64,000 bases of DNA from CAVPWP01 sp050789285 (GTDB taxonomy: Bacteria > Pseudomonadota > Alphaproteobacteria > Rhodobacterales > Rhodobacteraceae), in NCBI RefSeq assembly GCF_050789285.1, contig NZ_JBOUVX010000001.1:372001-436000 (forward strand), in the 5' to 3' direction. The notes below the pieces were generated by a model. That model did no database searches, was not told the origin of the DNA, and was given only the letters and a program-made list of their open reading frames with translations. Shown here one piece after another: positions 23,629-32,618 of the stretch (the first letter of the stretch is position 1; every line of letters starts with the position of its first letter). The position numbers and the translations under genes were made by a program.

Positions 23629-25083
23629 GTGAGCGTCCCTGTCAGACCGTATCGCTTCGCTGACGCGCCGCCCGACGCCCATGCCTGGGGTCTTCGGCTG
23701 CATCGGATCGCGATGGTCGCGATCCTGCTGCTAGCCGCGGTACCCCTCGACCTGTCCGCGCAGGACGGATCGCCGCTGGCAGAGCGCCTGTCATGGACGG
23801 TGGCCGACCGGATGGACCGCGACGACGTGCCTGGTGTCGTGATCGCCCTCCTCGTGGACGGTGGACCGGTCTGGACCGGCGTCTTCGGCATGGCCGACCC
23901 GGCGACAGGCCGGGCCCTGACCGAAGATGCGGTGTTCAGGGTGGAATCGCTGTCGAAACCGGTCACCGCATGGGGTGCGATGCGGCTGGCCGAAACCGCG
24001 AGGCTGGACCTCGATGCTTCGGTGAAGCAGTGCCTGACCCGCTGGCAGCCTCCGGACGACGCGGGGCCGATCACGCCGCGCCAGCTTCTGTCGCAGAGTG
24101 CCGGAGTGGGCCTGGGCGACTTCGCCGCGCGCTATCCGCCTGACGCACAACGGCCGGACCTGCCCGATCACCTTGCCGCGGATTTCACCCGTGTCGCTGG
24201 GCCGGGGGAACGGTTCGCCTATTCCGACACCGGGTTCAATCTTCTGGAACTGGTGATCGAGGACTGCACCGGCGAGGATTTCGCGGTCCTGATGTCGCGC
24301 GAGGCTCTTGCGCCGCTCGGCATGACGCGCGCGAGCTTTGACTGGCCGGGGGCGGAGATGCCCGTGGGCCACGACCTGCGCGGGCGGCCCGTCGCACCCT
24401 ATGTCTATCCCGGTCGGGCTTCGGGCGGGCTTCATGCCACCGTTGCCGACATCGCCCGCTTCGCGGCAGCCGGGATGGACGGCGCGGATCAGGACGTGCT
24501 GTCGCCCGAGGCCGTCGGCGCCCTTCACGGCCCGGTCGTTTCCGTCGGCGGGCTCTTCGGTCTTGCCGCCGACGGATACGGTCTGGGGCATTTCACCGAG
24601 ACCCTGTCGGATGGTCGTACGGCGGTCTGGCATGGCGGGCAGGGCCACGGCTGGATGAGCCACATGCACATCGTGCCCGAGACCGGCGACGGCATTGTGA
24701 TCCTGTCCAACAGTCAGCGGGCCTGGCCGCTCTTTGCCGCCGTCCTTCGGGATTGGTCCGACAGCCTCGGCGTGGCGCCGGTCGGCATGGCGCGCGTGCT
24801 TTGGGCGGAGACGGCCGCGCGCATCGCGATACCTCTCCTCGTGACTGCGTCGGCGATCGTTTTGTGGATCGCGTATTGCGCCTGGTCGCGCCCGCCCGTT
24901 GCACGGATCGGCGCGGGTCTGCTCTCTGCGCCGCTGGCGCTCTGGCCGGTCTTTGCGGCAACGCAGGACTATCTGTTCCTCTTTTCGATCCTGCCGGGCC
25001 TCTGGCCCTGGCTTGCCGCAGCTTCGTGCCTGACGGGGTTCAGCCTTGCGGTGTTTGCGCTGGCCCCAGCGCGGCGCGGCTGA
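23629..25083 (+). CDS. Class-C beta-lactamase-like serine hydrolase with C-terminal membrane helices
   Basis: The 484-residue protein has an N-terminal signal/anchor (RIAMVAILLLAAVPLDLSAQ), then a penicillin-binding-protein-type domain with the catalytic SxxK (VESLSKPV), the YxN-equivalent tyrosine (FAYSDTGFN) and the third motif HxG (WHGGQGHG) in place of KTG. The last 100 residues carry three hydrophobic helices (AARIAIPLLVTASAIVLWIA onward). This layout is common among beta-lactamase/transpeptidase-like esterases and peptidases, rarely true antibiotic-hydrolysing enzymes. The GTG start is uncertain; a later ATG at residue 29 would remove the basic N-region. It follows the iminopeptidase-like gene by 18 nt. 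Confidence 0.87.
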   Translation: MSVPVRPYRFADAPPDAHAWGLRLHRIAMVAILLLAAVPLDLSAQDGSPLAERLSWTVADRMDRDDVPGVVIALLVDGGPVWTGVFGMADPATGRALTEDAVFRVESLSKPVTAWGAMRLAETARLDLDASVKQCLTRWQPPDDAGPITPRQLLSQSAGVGLGDFAARYPPDAQRPDLPDHLAADFTRVAGPGERFAYSDTGFNLLELVIEDCTGEDFAVLMSREALAPLGMTRASFDWPGAEMPVGHDLRGRPVAPYVYPGRASGGLHATVADIARFAAAGMDGADQDVLSPEAVGALHGPVVSVGGLFGLAADGYGLGHFTETLSDGRTAVWHGGQGHGWMSHMHIVPETGDGIVILSNSQRAWPLFAAVLRDWSDSLGVAPVGMARVLWAETAARIAIPLLVTASAIVLWIAYCAWSRPPVARIGAGLLSAPLALWPVFAATQDYLFLFSILPGLWPWLAAASCLTGFSLAVFALAPARRG

Positions 25084-25480
25084 GTGTCATGGGTTGCGGA
25101 CAGGCTTCATGCCCCTTGCCCGGACAGGCGGTCAGGCGAAGCGGTCGCGGCGGCGTAGAAGCCGCGCACAGGACGGTCGGAACCGGGGCCATCGCCGCGC
25201 CTTGCGCTGGCGTTCGGACCGCACGTGTCTTGTCGTCTGCAAGAGGCGCGCGAACCCTGCCGCGGATCACGGGCCGTCAGGCAGGCTTCCAAAATCGATG
25301 GCGGGCGTCGCGTAGCGTTCGCGATGCTCACCCGGACATGGGGATCGCGGGACCGGGCCCCGGTCGGTTTCTCCATCTCGGGCGGTTGCGAGCGATGGCG
25401 GCCATCCGAAAACACCTGAGGGAAGCTTCAGGGGTATGGTAGTGTGCGCCTTCCCCGGTTCGGGGAGTGGAGGGAAGACA
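25084..25480. other. Intergenic stretch, nothing recognised
   Basis: This interval of about 400 nt between the serine hydrolase and the nitrilase holds short GC-driven reading frames only. The last part carries the nitrilase ribosome site (GGAGGGAAGAC before 25481). Confidence 0.5.
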
Positions 25481-26413
25481 ATGAAAGTCGCGGTCGTTCA
25501 GCAGCCGCCGGTGTACCTTGATCTTGAAAGGTCCATGGCCCGCGCGGTCGAGCTTGTTCAGGAGGCAGCGGTTCAGGGCTGCGGCATGGTGGTCTTCCCC
25601 GAAGCCTGGCTCCCGGGCTACCCAACCTTCGTCTGGCGGCTGCCCCCGGGGGCGGGGATGGGCAAGACGGACGCACTCTACGCCCTCTCGCAAGCCAACT
25701 CGGTCGATCTGAGCAGGCACGGGCTTCAGCCGCTTCAGGAGGCGGCGAAGGACCACCAGGTGGTGATCGTGCTGGGCTACCAAGAGATCGACGGCTCGGT
25801 CAGCGGCAGCACGCTTTTTAACAGTTGCGCGATCATCGACGCGGACGGAAGGATCGCCAACAATCACCGCAAGCTGATGCCCACCAATCCCGAGCGCATG
25901 GTGTGGGGCTTCGGCGACGGATCGGGCTTGAATGTCGTCGATACGGCCGTGGGCCGCATAGGCGCGCTGCTCTGCTGGGAGAACTACATGCCGCTGGCGC
26001 GATATGCGCTTTATGCCCAGAACATCGACATCTACGTGGCCCCCACCTGGGACAGCGGCGAGACCTGGCTTGCGACGATGCAGCACATCGCGCGCGAGGG
26101 CGGTTGCTGGGTCATCGGCTGCGCGACGGCCCTGGAAGCCTCGGACATCCCGGAAGGCCTGCCCTATCGCGATGACCTCTTCCCCAACAAGGACGAGTGG
26201 ATCAATGCGGGCGACGCCGTCGTCTACAAGCCGTTCGGGGGCATCGCCGCCGGGCCGATGCATCGGGAGAAGGGTCTGCTCATCGCCGAGATCGACGTCG
26301 GCGCCGCGCGTTCGTCGCGCAGGAAGTTCGACGCCAGCGGACATTATGCGAGACCGGACGTCTTCTGTCTCAGCGTGAACCGGAAGCGACAGGTCCCGGT
26401 TCACTTCGAATAG
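25481..26413 (+). CDS. Nitrilase/cyanide hydratase family carbon-nitrogen hydrolase
   Basis: The 310-residue cytoplasmic enzyme has the full nitrilase triad: Glu41 in VVFPEAWLPGYP, Lys131 in NNHRKLMPT and Cys165 in ALLCWENYMPLAR. The CWEN context is that of true nitrilases (aliphatic or aromatic) rather than amidases or carbamoylases. They hydrolyse nitriles to carboxylic acids plus ammonia and assemble as helical oligomers. GGAGGGAAGACA precedes the ATG at 25481; an earlier ATG at 25436 lacks a good site. With the formamidase and amidases in the window, a role in using nitrogen from nitriles and amides is plausible but not shown by operon structure. Confidence 0.93.
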   Translation: MKVAVVQQPPVYLDLERSMARAVELVQEAAVQGCGMVVFPEAWLPGYPTFVWRLPPGAGMGKTDALYALSQANSVDLSRHGLQPLQEAAKDHQVVIVLGYQEIDGSVSGSTLFNSCAIIDADGRIANNHRKLMPTNPERMVWGFGDGSGLNVVDTAVGRIGALLCWENYMPLARYALYAQNIDIYVAPTWDSGETWLATMQHIAREGGCWVIGCATALEASDIPEGLPYRDDLFPNKDEWINAGDAVVYKPFGGIAAGPMHREKGLLIAEIDVGAARSSRRKFDASGHYARPDVFCLSVNRKRQVPVHFE

Positions 26414-26625
26414 CAGGCAGCGTGATCGGCCGGCCAAGGACCGCATTCTGGACCAGATGCCGCGGCCCGCGCCTTGCACCGGATCAACCGGTCAGCTGCC
26501 CGTCTTCCCGACCTGCTCCGCCCCTTCTCGGCAAATCCGCGAGCAGCTAGACTTGCCTCACCGGCGCATGAGTCGCACGGGCCAAGCGCCCAAGGACTTC
26601 ACTGCGTCACTCCGTGGAGCAAGAT

Positions 26626-26964
26626 ATGAACCTCCCTCTCGGCGTCGGCTTACTGGCGGCGGCGATTGTCATGTTTACCTGGGCCCTGGCGGCAACGCGC
26701 CGGACCGACCCTCCGCGGTGGGCGCGCCACCAAGGTGTCACAGGCGCATTCGCCCTGGGCTTCACCATGCTGTCCACCGTCGGTGCGGGATTCCTGATCG
26801 CGGGACTCTTCGACCTTGGAGCCGAGCTCAGGCAACTCGGGCTGACTGGAAGCGTTGCCCTCGTCGGAATCGCGGGTGGCGGGATTTGGGCCACGCAGCG
26901 GCTGCGGCGGCCGGCGGCACCCGTTGCCGCCGACGCCGGACTGTCGGTAGCCAAACCTGCCTGA
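26626..26964 (+). CDS. Small three-helix membrane protein, unknown function
   Basis: The 112-residue protein has hydrophobic segments at about residues 3-24 (LPLGVGLLAAAIVMFTWALA), 41-65 (GAFALGFTMLSTVGAGFLIA) and 75-93, with a short basic loop (ATRRTDPPRWARHQ) between the first two. No family is recognised. It lies 78 nt before the SLC13-type transporter gene and could be an accessory subunit, but that is only positional. Confidence 0.55.
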   Translation: MNLPLGVGLLAAAIVMFTWALAATRRTDPPRWARHQGVTGAFALGFTMLSTVGAGFLIAGLFDLGAELRQLGLTGSVALVGIAGGGIWATQRLRRPAAPVAADAGLSVAKPA

Positions 26965-27042
26965 TCAGTCGCAGCACTCGGGCGACCCCGACCGGGCGGC
27001 CTCCGGGCCCGGCAGGATGTGTGAAAGGTGTTGAGGCACGAC

Positions 27043-28827
27043 ATGTGGTTCGATCCGGGTCCTCTTGCGCCCTACCTCGCGCTGGCGCTGGTGGCTGCCG
27101 TCTTCATCGCGTTCCTGACGGATCGCTGGCCTCCCGATGTCGTCGCGTTCGTCGGGGCCGCGGGGGCGCTCGCTCTTGGCTTGGTCACGACGGACGACGT
27201 GCTGTCGTCCATCGCCAATCCCGCGCCGGCCACCATCGGCGCCATGTTCGTCCTGAGCTCCGCGCTTGTCCGGACCGGCGCGCTTGAAGCTCTGACGACC
27301 GCCCTCGTTCGCATTTCTGTGACCAGGCCCCGCATTGCGGTCTTGCTGTTCTTCGGCGCGGCTGCGGCGGCGTCGGCCTTCATCAACAACACGCCTGTGG
27401 TGATGGTGCTCATTCCCGTCGCGATGGGGCTTGCCCGCCAGGTCGGCACCGTGCCGTCGCGCCTGCTAATGCCGCTTTCGTTCATGGTCATCCTCGGCGG
27501 CACGGTGACGATGATCGGCACCTCGACGAACCTTCTGGTCGACGGTCTGACTCGTGACCTTGGGCTTGCTCCCTTCGGTCTGTTCGAGATCGCGCCGCTG
27601 GGTCTTGTCGTGGCTCTTGTGGGGGGGCTGTTTCTCGCCTTTGCCGCACCGCGCCTTCTGCCCGACCGGCAGACGGTGGCCGATGTCGCCGACCGGCGCG
27701 AAGGCCGGTCCTGGCTTGCCGACCTCTTCATCCCGCCCGGCTCGCCGTTGGTCGGTGCCTCGCCGCTCGACGTCGCGGCTCTGACCCGGGGCGGCGGGCG
27801 CATCGTCGACGTGATCCGGGGCGATCTCTCATTGCGGCGGGACCTGAGCGCGGTTCGGCTTGTGGGCGGGGACACCGTGGTGGTCAAGACCCGCGACGTC
27901 GAGCTTATGGGATTCCGCAATGGGGCGGCGCGCGGCGCCTCCCTTCCCGGACTCGAAGCAGCCCAGGCGCGTCGGACGCGGACAATCGAGCTTCTCGTCG
28001 TGCCGGGATCAAAGGCCGTCGGTTGGACGCTCCGCACGCTGCGCTGGCGCCGCCGCTTTGGCGTTTACCCCCTTGCACTTCACCGCAGCGGCGAGGCAAT
28101 CGGGGCGCGCCTCGAAGAAACCCGCCTTTCTGTGGGCGACACCCTGCTTCTCGAGGGGGCTCCCGAAGACCTCGAGCGCCTCGCCGAGGACCAACGCCTC
28201 ACACCCGTCTCGTCAACGGTGGCGCGCGCCTTTCGCCGCGACAAGGCGCCCATCGCCGTCGCGGTGCTCTTCGCCGTGGTGGTGCTTGCCGCGCTTGATC
28301 TCGCGCCGATCCTTGCCCTTGCCCTGATCGGGGCGGCCGTCGTTCTTGCTACCGGATGCGTCGACGCCGACGAGGGCCTTGCGGCGGTCGACGGCCGCCT
28401 TCTTCTGTTGATCGTCTCGATGCTGGTGATCGGAGCGGCGCTTGACCGGACCGGCGCGGTGCGGGTTATCGTCGAGGTTGTGGCCCCGCTTCTCAGGGCG
28501 GGCAGCCCGCTTGTTGCGCTTGCGCTTGTCTACGCCGTGACGTCGGTCCTGACCGAGCTTGTCACCAACAATGCGGTCGCGGTGCTGATGGCCCCCATCG
28601 CGGCGGGGATCGCGACGACCCTTGGCGTCGACCCGCGTCCCTTTCTCGTGGCCGTGATGTTCGGCGCGTCGGCAAGCTTCGCCACGCCGATCGGGTACCA
28701 GACCAACACGCTTGTCTATAACGCCGGAGGCTACAGGTTCACCGATTTCCTCAGACTGGGGCTTCCGATGAATATCATCGTGGGGCTTGTCACCGTCTTC
28801 GTAATCCCGATGGTCTGGCCGCTTTGA
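27043..28827 (+). CDS. SLC13/DASS-family permease with two central RCK_C (TrkA-C) domains
   Basis: The 594-residue protein has an N-terminal membrane half (about residues 1-200) with the family loop AFINNTPVVMVLIPVAMG and ILGGTVTMIGTSTNLLVDGL, then a cytoplasmic region of two TrkA-C-like domains (about 210-390; GGGRIVDVIRGD, VGGDTVVVKTR; RTIELLVVPGSKAVG, VGDTLLLEGAPEDLERLA), and a second membrane half repeating the motifs (ELVTNNAVAVLMAPIAAG; FGASASFATPIGYQTNTLVY). Such proteins carry anions (dicarboxylates, sulfate or similar), gated by the ligand-binding RCK_C domains. ATG 27043 is chosen over GTG 27028 because GAGG lies 6 nt upstream. The substrate is not readable. Confidence 0.9.
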   Translation: MWFDPGPLAPYLALALVAAVFIAFLTDRWPPDVVAFVGAAGALALGLVTTDDVLSSIANPAPATIGAMFVLSSALVRTGALEALTTALVRISVTRPRIAVLLFFGAAAAASAFINNTPVVMVLIPVAMGLARQVGTVPSRLLMPLSFMVILGGTVTMIGTSTNLLVDGLTRDLGLAPFGLFEIAPLGLVVALVGGLFLAFAAPRLLPDRQTVADVADRREGRSWLADLFIPPGSPLVGASPLDVAALTRGGGRIVDVIRGDLSLRRDLSAVRLVGGDTVVVKTRDVELMGFRNGAARGASLPGLEAAQARRTRTIELLVVPGSKAVGWTLRTLRWRRRFGVYPLALHRSGEAIGARLEETRLSVGDTLLLEGAPEDLERLAEDQRLTPVSSTVARAFRRDKAPIAVAVLFAVVVLAALDLAPILALALIGAAVVLATGCVDADEGLAAVDGRLLLLIVSMLVIGAALDRTGAVRVIVEVVAPLLRAGSPLVALALVYAVTSVLTELVTNNAVAVLMAPIAAGIATTLGVDPRPFLVAVMFGASASFATPIGYQTNTLVYNAGGYRFTDFLRLGLPMNIIVGLVTVFVIPMVWPL

Positions 28828-29369
28828 CCGCTTGTGCATAGCGGCGAAAGCAATCCCGCCGTCACGACCCTTGTATGGGGCTAGGCGGCTGTGGCGGGTC
28901 GTGGGAACACGTGTCCGACGTGCCAGGTGGGGCGCGCGACGCTGGGGGACTGTCGGGCAGCCGTCCCGCCCCAAATCCAGCCGGCCTGTCCGGCACTGCG
29001 CCCGTCGTTGCGCAGGCCTGACGTTCGCTGTCTCTGGCTTGAATGACGGCGACGGGCCGCGACCCCAACCTTCGCCAAGGGGGACAGACAGAGGATTGCG
29101 GACCATCCGACGGCGGCGTCCACGGCCGGGGATGAAGACCTTCCCGAACTTCAGTCTCGTCCTTTCATGCGCGGCCATCGGCCCGATGCGGACCTTGAGC
29201 GGACCAAATCCTGATTGCGGCAGGCGCCTCCATGGCACTCCCGTGTTTCAAGCGGTCATCGGACTGCGCACTTCAAGGATCAGCGGCACCTGAATTCGCT
29301 TTGTTCTGGTCGCGGTTCCATGCATCATCTTCCGTGCAGAAGGTCCATTTCTGTGGGGTCCGGTTCACG
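28828..29369. other. Intergenic stretch, nothing recognised
   Basis: This 540-nt interval has only GC-driven short frames. The plus-strand frame running into the LuxR-type gene from 29232 looks like untranslated upstream sequence. Confidence 0.5.
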
Positions 29370-30521
29370 ATGTCGGACGTTTCGATCAGTGCACGTGCGG
29401 AAGCGCTGCGCCTTGCGATCGACGTGACTCACAGAAATGAGCTTTGGCCGGACCTCTGCGACGCGATTGTCCAAACGCTTGGCGCCACCGCGTTCATGGT
29501 GTTCGAGTACGACTTCTTATCGTTTACCGGGCCGATCTTTCGCGGTTCAAGCGCGCTCGGCGATGCCATGCACCTGGTCGACGTCACGATGGGCGGCCGA
29601 CTACCAGAGGTCGAAATAGCCGGATACAGGCGATTCACCGGTTTCCCGTCTGCCCGTCTTGTCGGCGAGTTCGAATGCTACGACCTCGTGCACGACCGGG
29701 ACCTTCCGGAGAACCCGTATCGTGACGCCGTCCTTGCCGTCAGCGGTGCGGCCTCTCGCAGTTTGATGCGCGTGAACGATATCGGGCCATGGTCCGATGT
29801 CGCAGCGCTACATCTCAAGTGCCCAGCCGCCGAAACCTCGCCTGAAGTTCGCGCGGAAGCGGAATTCCTTTTGCCACTTCTCGGACGATCGATCGAGGCG
29901 TCACGAACAATGAATGGCTTGTTGCGCACCAATTCGGCGCTGATCGACGCCTTCGATCGGCTCGATTTCGGCGCAGCCGTGTGCGATGGGTCAGGGCGCA
30001 TCGTCGTTTCGAATGAAGAGTTCAGGAAGATCGCATCCGATCGGGATGGCTTGGCCAACATGGCGGGTATGGTATGGCCTACCAATCTGGAAGACCGCCG
30101 CGCACTGGTCGAGACTTTGAAGGCTACGCTCGACCTTACGACTTCCGGGCGTCTTCACATCTGCCGCATGAGTCGCCGATCAGGAAGATTGCCGTTGATT
30201 GCGCGGGCCATACCCATCCGAGGCTCCGAGATTGCCGGGCCGCGCGAAACGCTTGTACTGCTTCTGGTCGTCGATCCCGACGCTCCCGCACGTGTCACGG
30301 CCGACGGTATCGATGCCCTTGGCGTGCTTTCGAAGGCCGAGCTCGATGTTTGCGACATGATCGTCCGGGGTCATGCAACCGCGCAGATTGCATCCCTGCG
30401 CGGCACATCGGTCCAGACCGCGACAGATCAGATAAAGTCCGCCCTGTCGAAGCTCTCGTGCGCCACCCGGCTCGACATTGTCCGCCTTGCGATGGCGACG
30501 CGACCGCCTGGCCGGACATAG
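29370..30521 (+). CDS. LuxR-family transcriptional regulator with large N-terminal sensor region
   Basis: The 383-residue protein ends in a LuxR/FixJ-type helix-turn-helix (VLSKAELDVCDMIVRGHATA, then SVQTATDQIKSALSKL); some usual residues are changed (the common TxREREVL start reads LSKAELDV). The upstream 300 residues look like a GAF-like segment (about 20-190) followed by a PAS-like segment (IDAFDRLDFGAAVCDGSGRIVVSNEEF). No receiver aspartate pattern is present, so it is a one-component regulator of unknown signal. The ATG at 29370 is chosen as the first near the conserved part. It is followed by the VPLPA-CTERM gene 95 nt downstream on the same strand. Confidence 0.82.
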   Translation: MSDVSISARAEALRLAIDVTHRNELWPDLCDAIVQTLGATAFMVFEYDFLSFTGPIFRGSSALGDAMHLVDVTMGGRLPEVEIAGYRRFTGFPSARLVGEFECYDLVHDRDLPENPYRDAVLAVSGAASRSLMRVNDIGPWSDVAALHLKCPAAETSPEVRAEAEFLLPLLGRSIEASRTMNGLLRTNSALIDAFDRLDFGAAVCDGSGRIVVSNEEFRKIASDRDGLANMAGMVWPTNLEDRRALVETLKATLDLTTSGRLHICRMSRRSGRLPLIARAIPIRGSEIAGPRETLVLLLVVDPDAPARVTADGIDALGVLSKAELDVCDMIVRGHATAQIASLRGTSVQTATDQIKSALSKLSCATRLDIVRLAMATRPPGRT

Positions 30522-30616
30522 CGCTGGTTCAGCGGGTCCATGTATCCCCTGTCCGGGGGATGACACGTTTCAAGGGTCAGTCAAACTTGTCCGATACTGC
30601 CTGGGAGGGATTTGGC

Positions 30617-32326
30617 ATGTCGATGTTCAGGGTGCTTGTGGCTGCGGCCGCGGTCGGGGTCGGGGTTCAGGGGGCAGCAGCGTCAACATTCGGCCTGGAT
30701 GACTACAAGTTTGTCATTCTCGAGGCTTTCGATGATCCAGGATCCGCTGGATCGTCCCCCACGATCAACAACGACGGCACGGTACTCTACTACGATCGGA
30801 ACCGACTTCCCTTCACAGCAGTCCCCGAGTATGTGACCGTAAACATTGGGGGTGCCGAGACGAGCAGAATCAATCCAACAAACGGGCGGTTGTTCCTCAG
30901 AGGCGGAGTGATTAACGATAGTGGACAGATCGTTGCAGAGATCATTGATGACAACCTCGCCATTGCTGATCGTTCACTGGTCCTTATCGATCCAGACGGC
31001 ACGGTCACCGAGTTGATGAGAATTTCGCCCACGGGGGGTGACCCGAGGGCAACCGTCAGACTGCTGAACCAGTTTCGTGTGAATGGGTCTGGTGAAGTCG
31101 CCTTTTCTGGCATCTCACTTAGCGACGGCGGAGGAGAGGTAGTCGGGAAGGTGGCTCCAGGGGTTTCACCGATCATCCTCGACCAGGACATTCCCGGCGT
31201 CGACGGCAGGAATGTCACAAGCGAAGTGGACATCACGGATGACGGCGTCGTGACGTGGTTCGTGCAAAACCAGGGTGAACTCGGAAAATTACTCGCCAGC
31301 GACGGTCAATCGACGCCGTGGATCGTTCTTTCCACCGGAGACCCCCAACTACAGCTCCTTCCCGAACACGCAACAAACGACACTGGACAAGTAGTCGGAT
31401 GGACAAGCCGGTTCGGGCCCACAGTAATTCTGGGGTCTGGTTTCGATCAACCCGGCTACGATCCGCAAGGGTTCTCGGATGTGCAGGCGCTTGCTGGAAG
31501 TTTCTTTCCGTTCGTACAAGGCCTGGACATCAATGATTTCGGTCAGATTTTGGTCCGCAATGGGGATGACGGCTCGATCTACCTCGACGGCGAGAGGTTA
31601 ATCGGCGCAGGTGACATGCTCGGCATAGGAGAACTGATTCCACTTTTGAGCGGCGACCCGACGCAGATCGTGACTGGAGCATCGCTCAACAACCTTGGTC
31701 AGGTTGTATTCGAGGCCCGTTCTTCTGTCCGCGGAACTGCGCCCGGTACGATCGAGAAAACGGAGACCATCGTGGTCCGGATCGACCCGCGAGGCGCGAC
31801 GCCTGACCACGCGGTCCTGCCAACGAGCGTGAGCGGTGGGGTGAACGCGATTTCGCTGAACCTCGTCAACGATCTCGGCATCACCGCTCCGATCTATGTC
31901 GATCCGGTTCTGGCCAGCGGGTTTCTCTATCAGCTTTCGACCGGGATGCCCAACTTCCTGTCCCTGATCATCCCCGATCAGGACCTGGGAGGCGATACTC
32001 TCTTCGATGTCATGTTCGACGACATCGTCGTCAGTCTTGGGTTCGATGAGACCCTCGACTTCACGTCGTACCTCGCCGAAGGCGTCTCGAGCTTCAAGAT
32101 CCTCGGAATCGCACCCGAGGCTGGCCGGACGACGGACGATCCTTTTGTCGTTGGTCTGACGTTCGCAAGCCGCGGTCGTGTCGATTTCTCGATCACGGGC
32201 CTGACGGACGATCCGGGTGGGCCTACCCCGATACCTCTTCCCGCCGGGGGCTACTTCTTGCTGGGTGGCCTTCTGGGGCTTGCTGTCTTGCGCCGTCGCC
32301 GCGCGATCCCAGGCGGCTCTGCCTAG
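30617..32326 (+). CDS. Secreted VPLPA-CTERM-domain protein (exosortase substrate)
   Basis: The 569-residue protein has a signal peptide (MSMFRVLVAAAAVGVGVQGAAAS) and a C-terminal sorting signal: PTPIPLPAGGYFLLGGLLGL followed by a basic RRRR cluster, which is the VPLPA-CTERM type processed by exosortase/EpsH-like enzymes in Rhodobacteraceae. The body contains repeated beta-propeller-like units with the pattern NDxGQxV (INDSGQIVAE, TNDTGQVVGW, INDFGQILVR, LNNLGQVVFE), each about 60-80 residues apart. GGGAGGGATTTGGC precedes the ATG. Its coding sequence is visibly lower in GC than its neighbours, suggesting recent acquisition or surface-protein bias. No exosortase gene is in the window. Confidence 0.9.
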   Translation: MSMFRVLVAAAAVGVGVQGAAASTFGLDDYKFVILEAFDDPGSAGSSPTINNDGTVLYYDRNRLPFTAVPEYVTVNIGGAETSRINPTNGRLFLRGGVINDSGQIVAEIIDDNLAIADRSLVLIDPDGTVTELMRISPTGGDPRATVRLLNQFRVNGSGEVAFSGISLSDGGGEVVGKVAPGVSPIILDQDIPGVDGRNVTSEVDITDDGVVTWFVQNQGELGKLLASDGQSTPWIVLSTGDPQLQLLPEHATNDTGQVVGWTSRFGPTVILGSGFDQPGYDPQGFSDVQALAGSFFPFVQGLDINDFGQILVRNGDDGSIYLDGERLIGAGDMLGIGELIPLLSGDPTQIVTGASLNNLGQVVFEARSSVRGTAPGTIEKTETIVVRIDPRGATPDHAVLPTSVSGGVNAISLNLVNDLGITAPIYVDPVLASGFLYQLSTGMPNFLSLIIPDQDLGGDTLFDVMFDDIVVSLGFDETLDFTSYLAEGVSSFKILGIAPEAGRTTDDPFVVGLTFASRGRVDFSITGLTDDPGGPTPIPLPAGGYFLLGGLLGLAVLRRRRAIPGGSA

Positions 32327-32334
32327 GTGTCGAC

Positions 32335-32368
32335 GCGGACGTTCGTCGGCGCTGCGACGAACGTCCGC
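32335..32368 (+). terminator. Terminator-like hairpin after the VPLPA-CTERM gene
   Basis: GCGGACGTTCGTCG (32335-32348), a 6-nt loop and CGACGAACGTCCGC (32355-32368) form a perfect 14-bp stem starting 9 nt after the stop codon. No U-tract follows, so it may act through stalling or mRNA end protection rather than as a classical intrinsic terminator. Confidence 0.7.
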
Positions 32369-32618
32369 CCTCGGCCCGAACCCACCCCTCGCAGCGTGAG
32401 ATCGGGTGGTGAGACTAGCCGTTTCGGGACGAACGCATGCTGCTGGCGCAGCAATCGTGCGCTTTGTTGACAGTGGCGCCCCTCGGGCCGTCCGTCCCGA
32501 AAGCGTGTGTCCTGTCGTCGTGGCATCCGTCGATGGACCGAAGGGTAACGCTCCACATTCTGCGCCGCATCTTTCCGACCGGCGTGGGCGACGGCCCGAA
32601 GGCCGCCGCCCGACCGTG

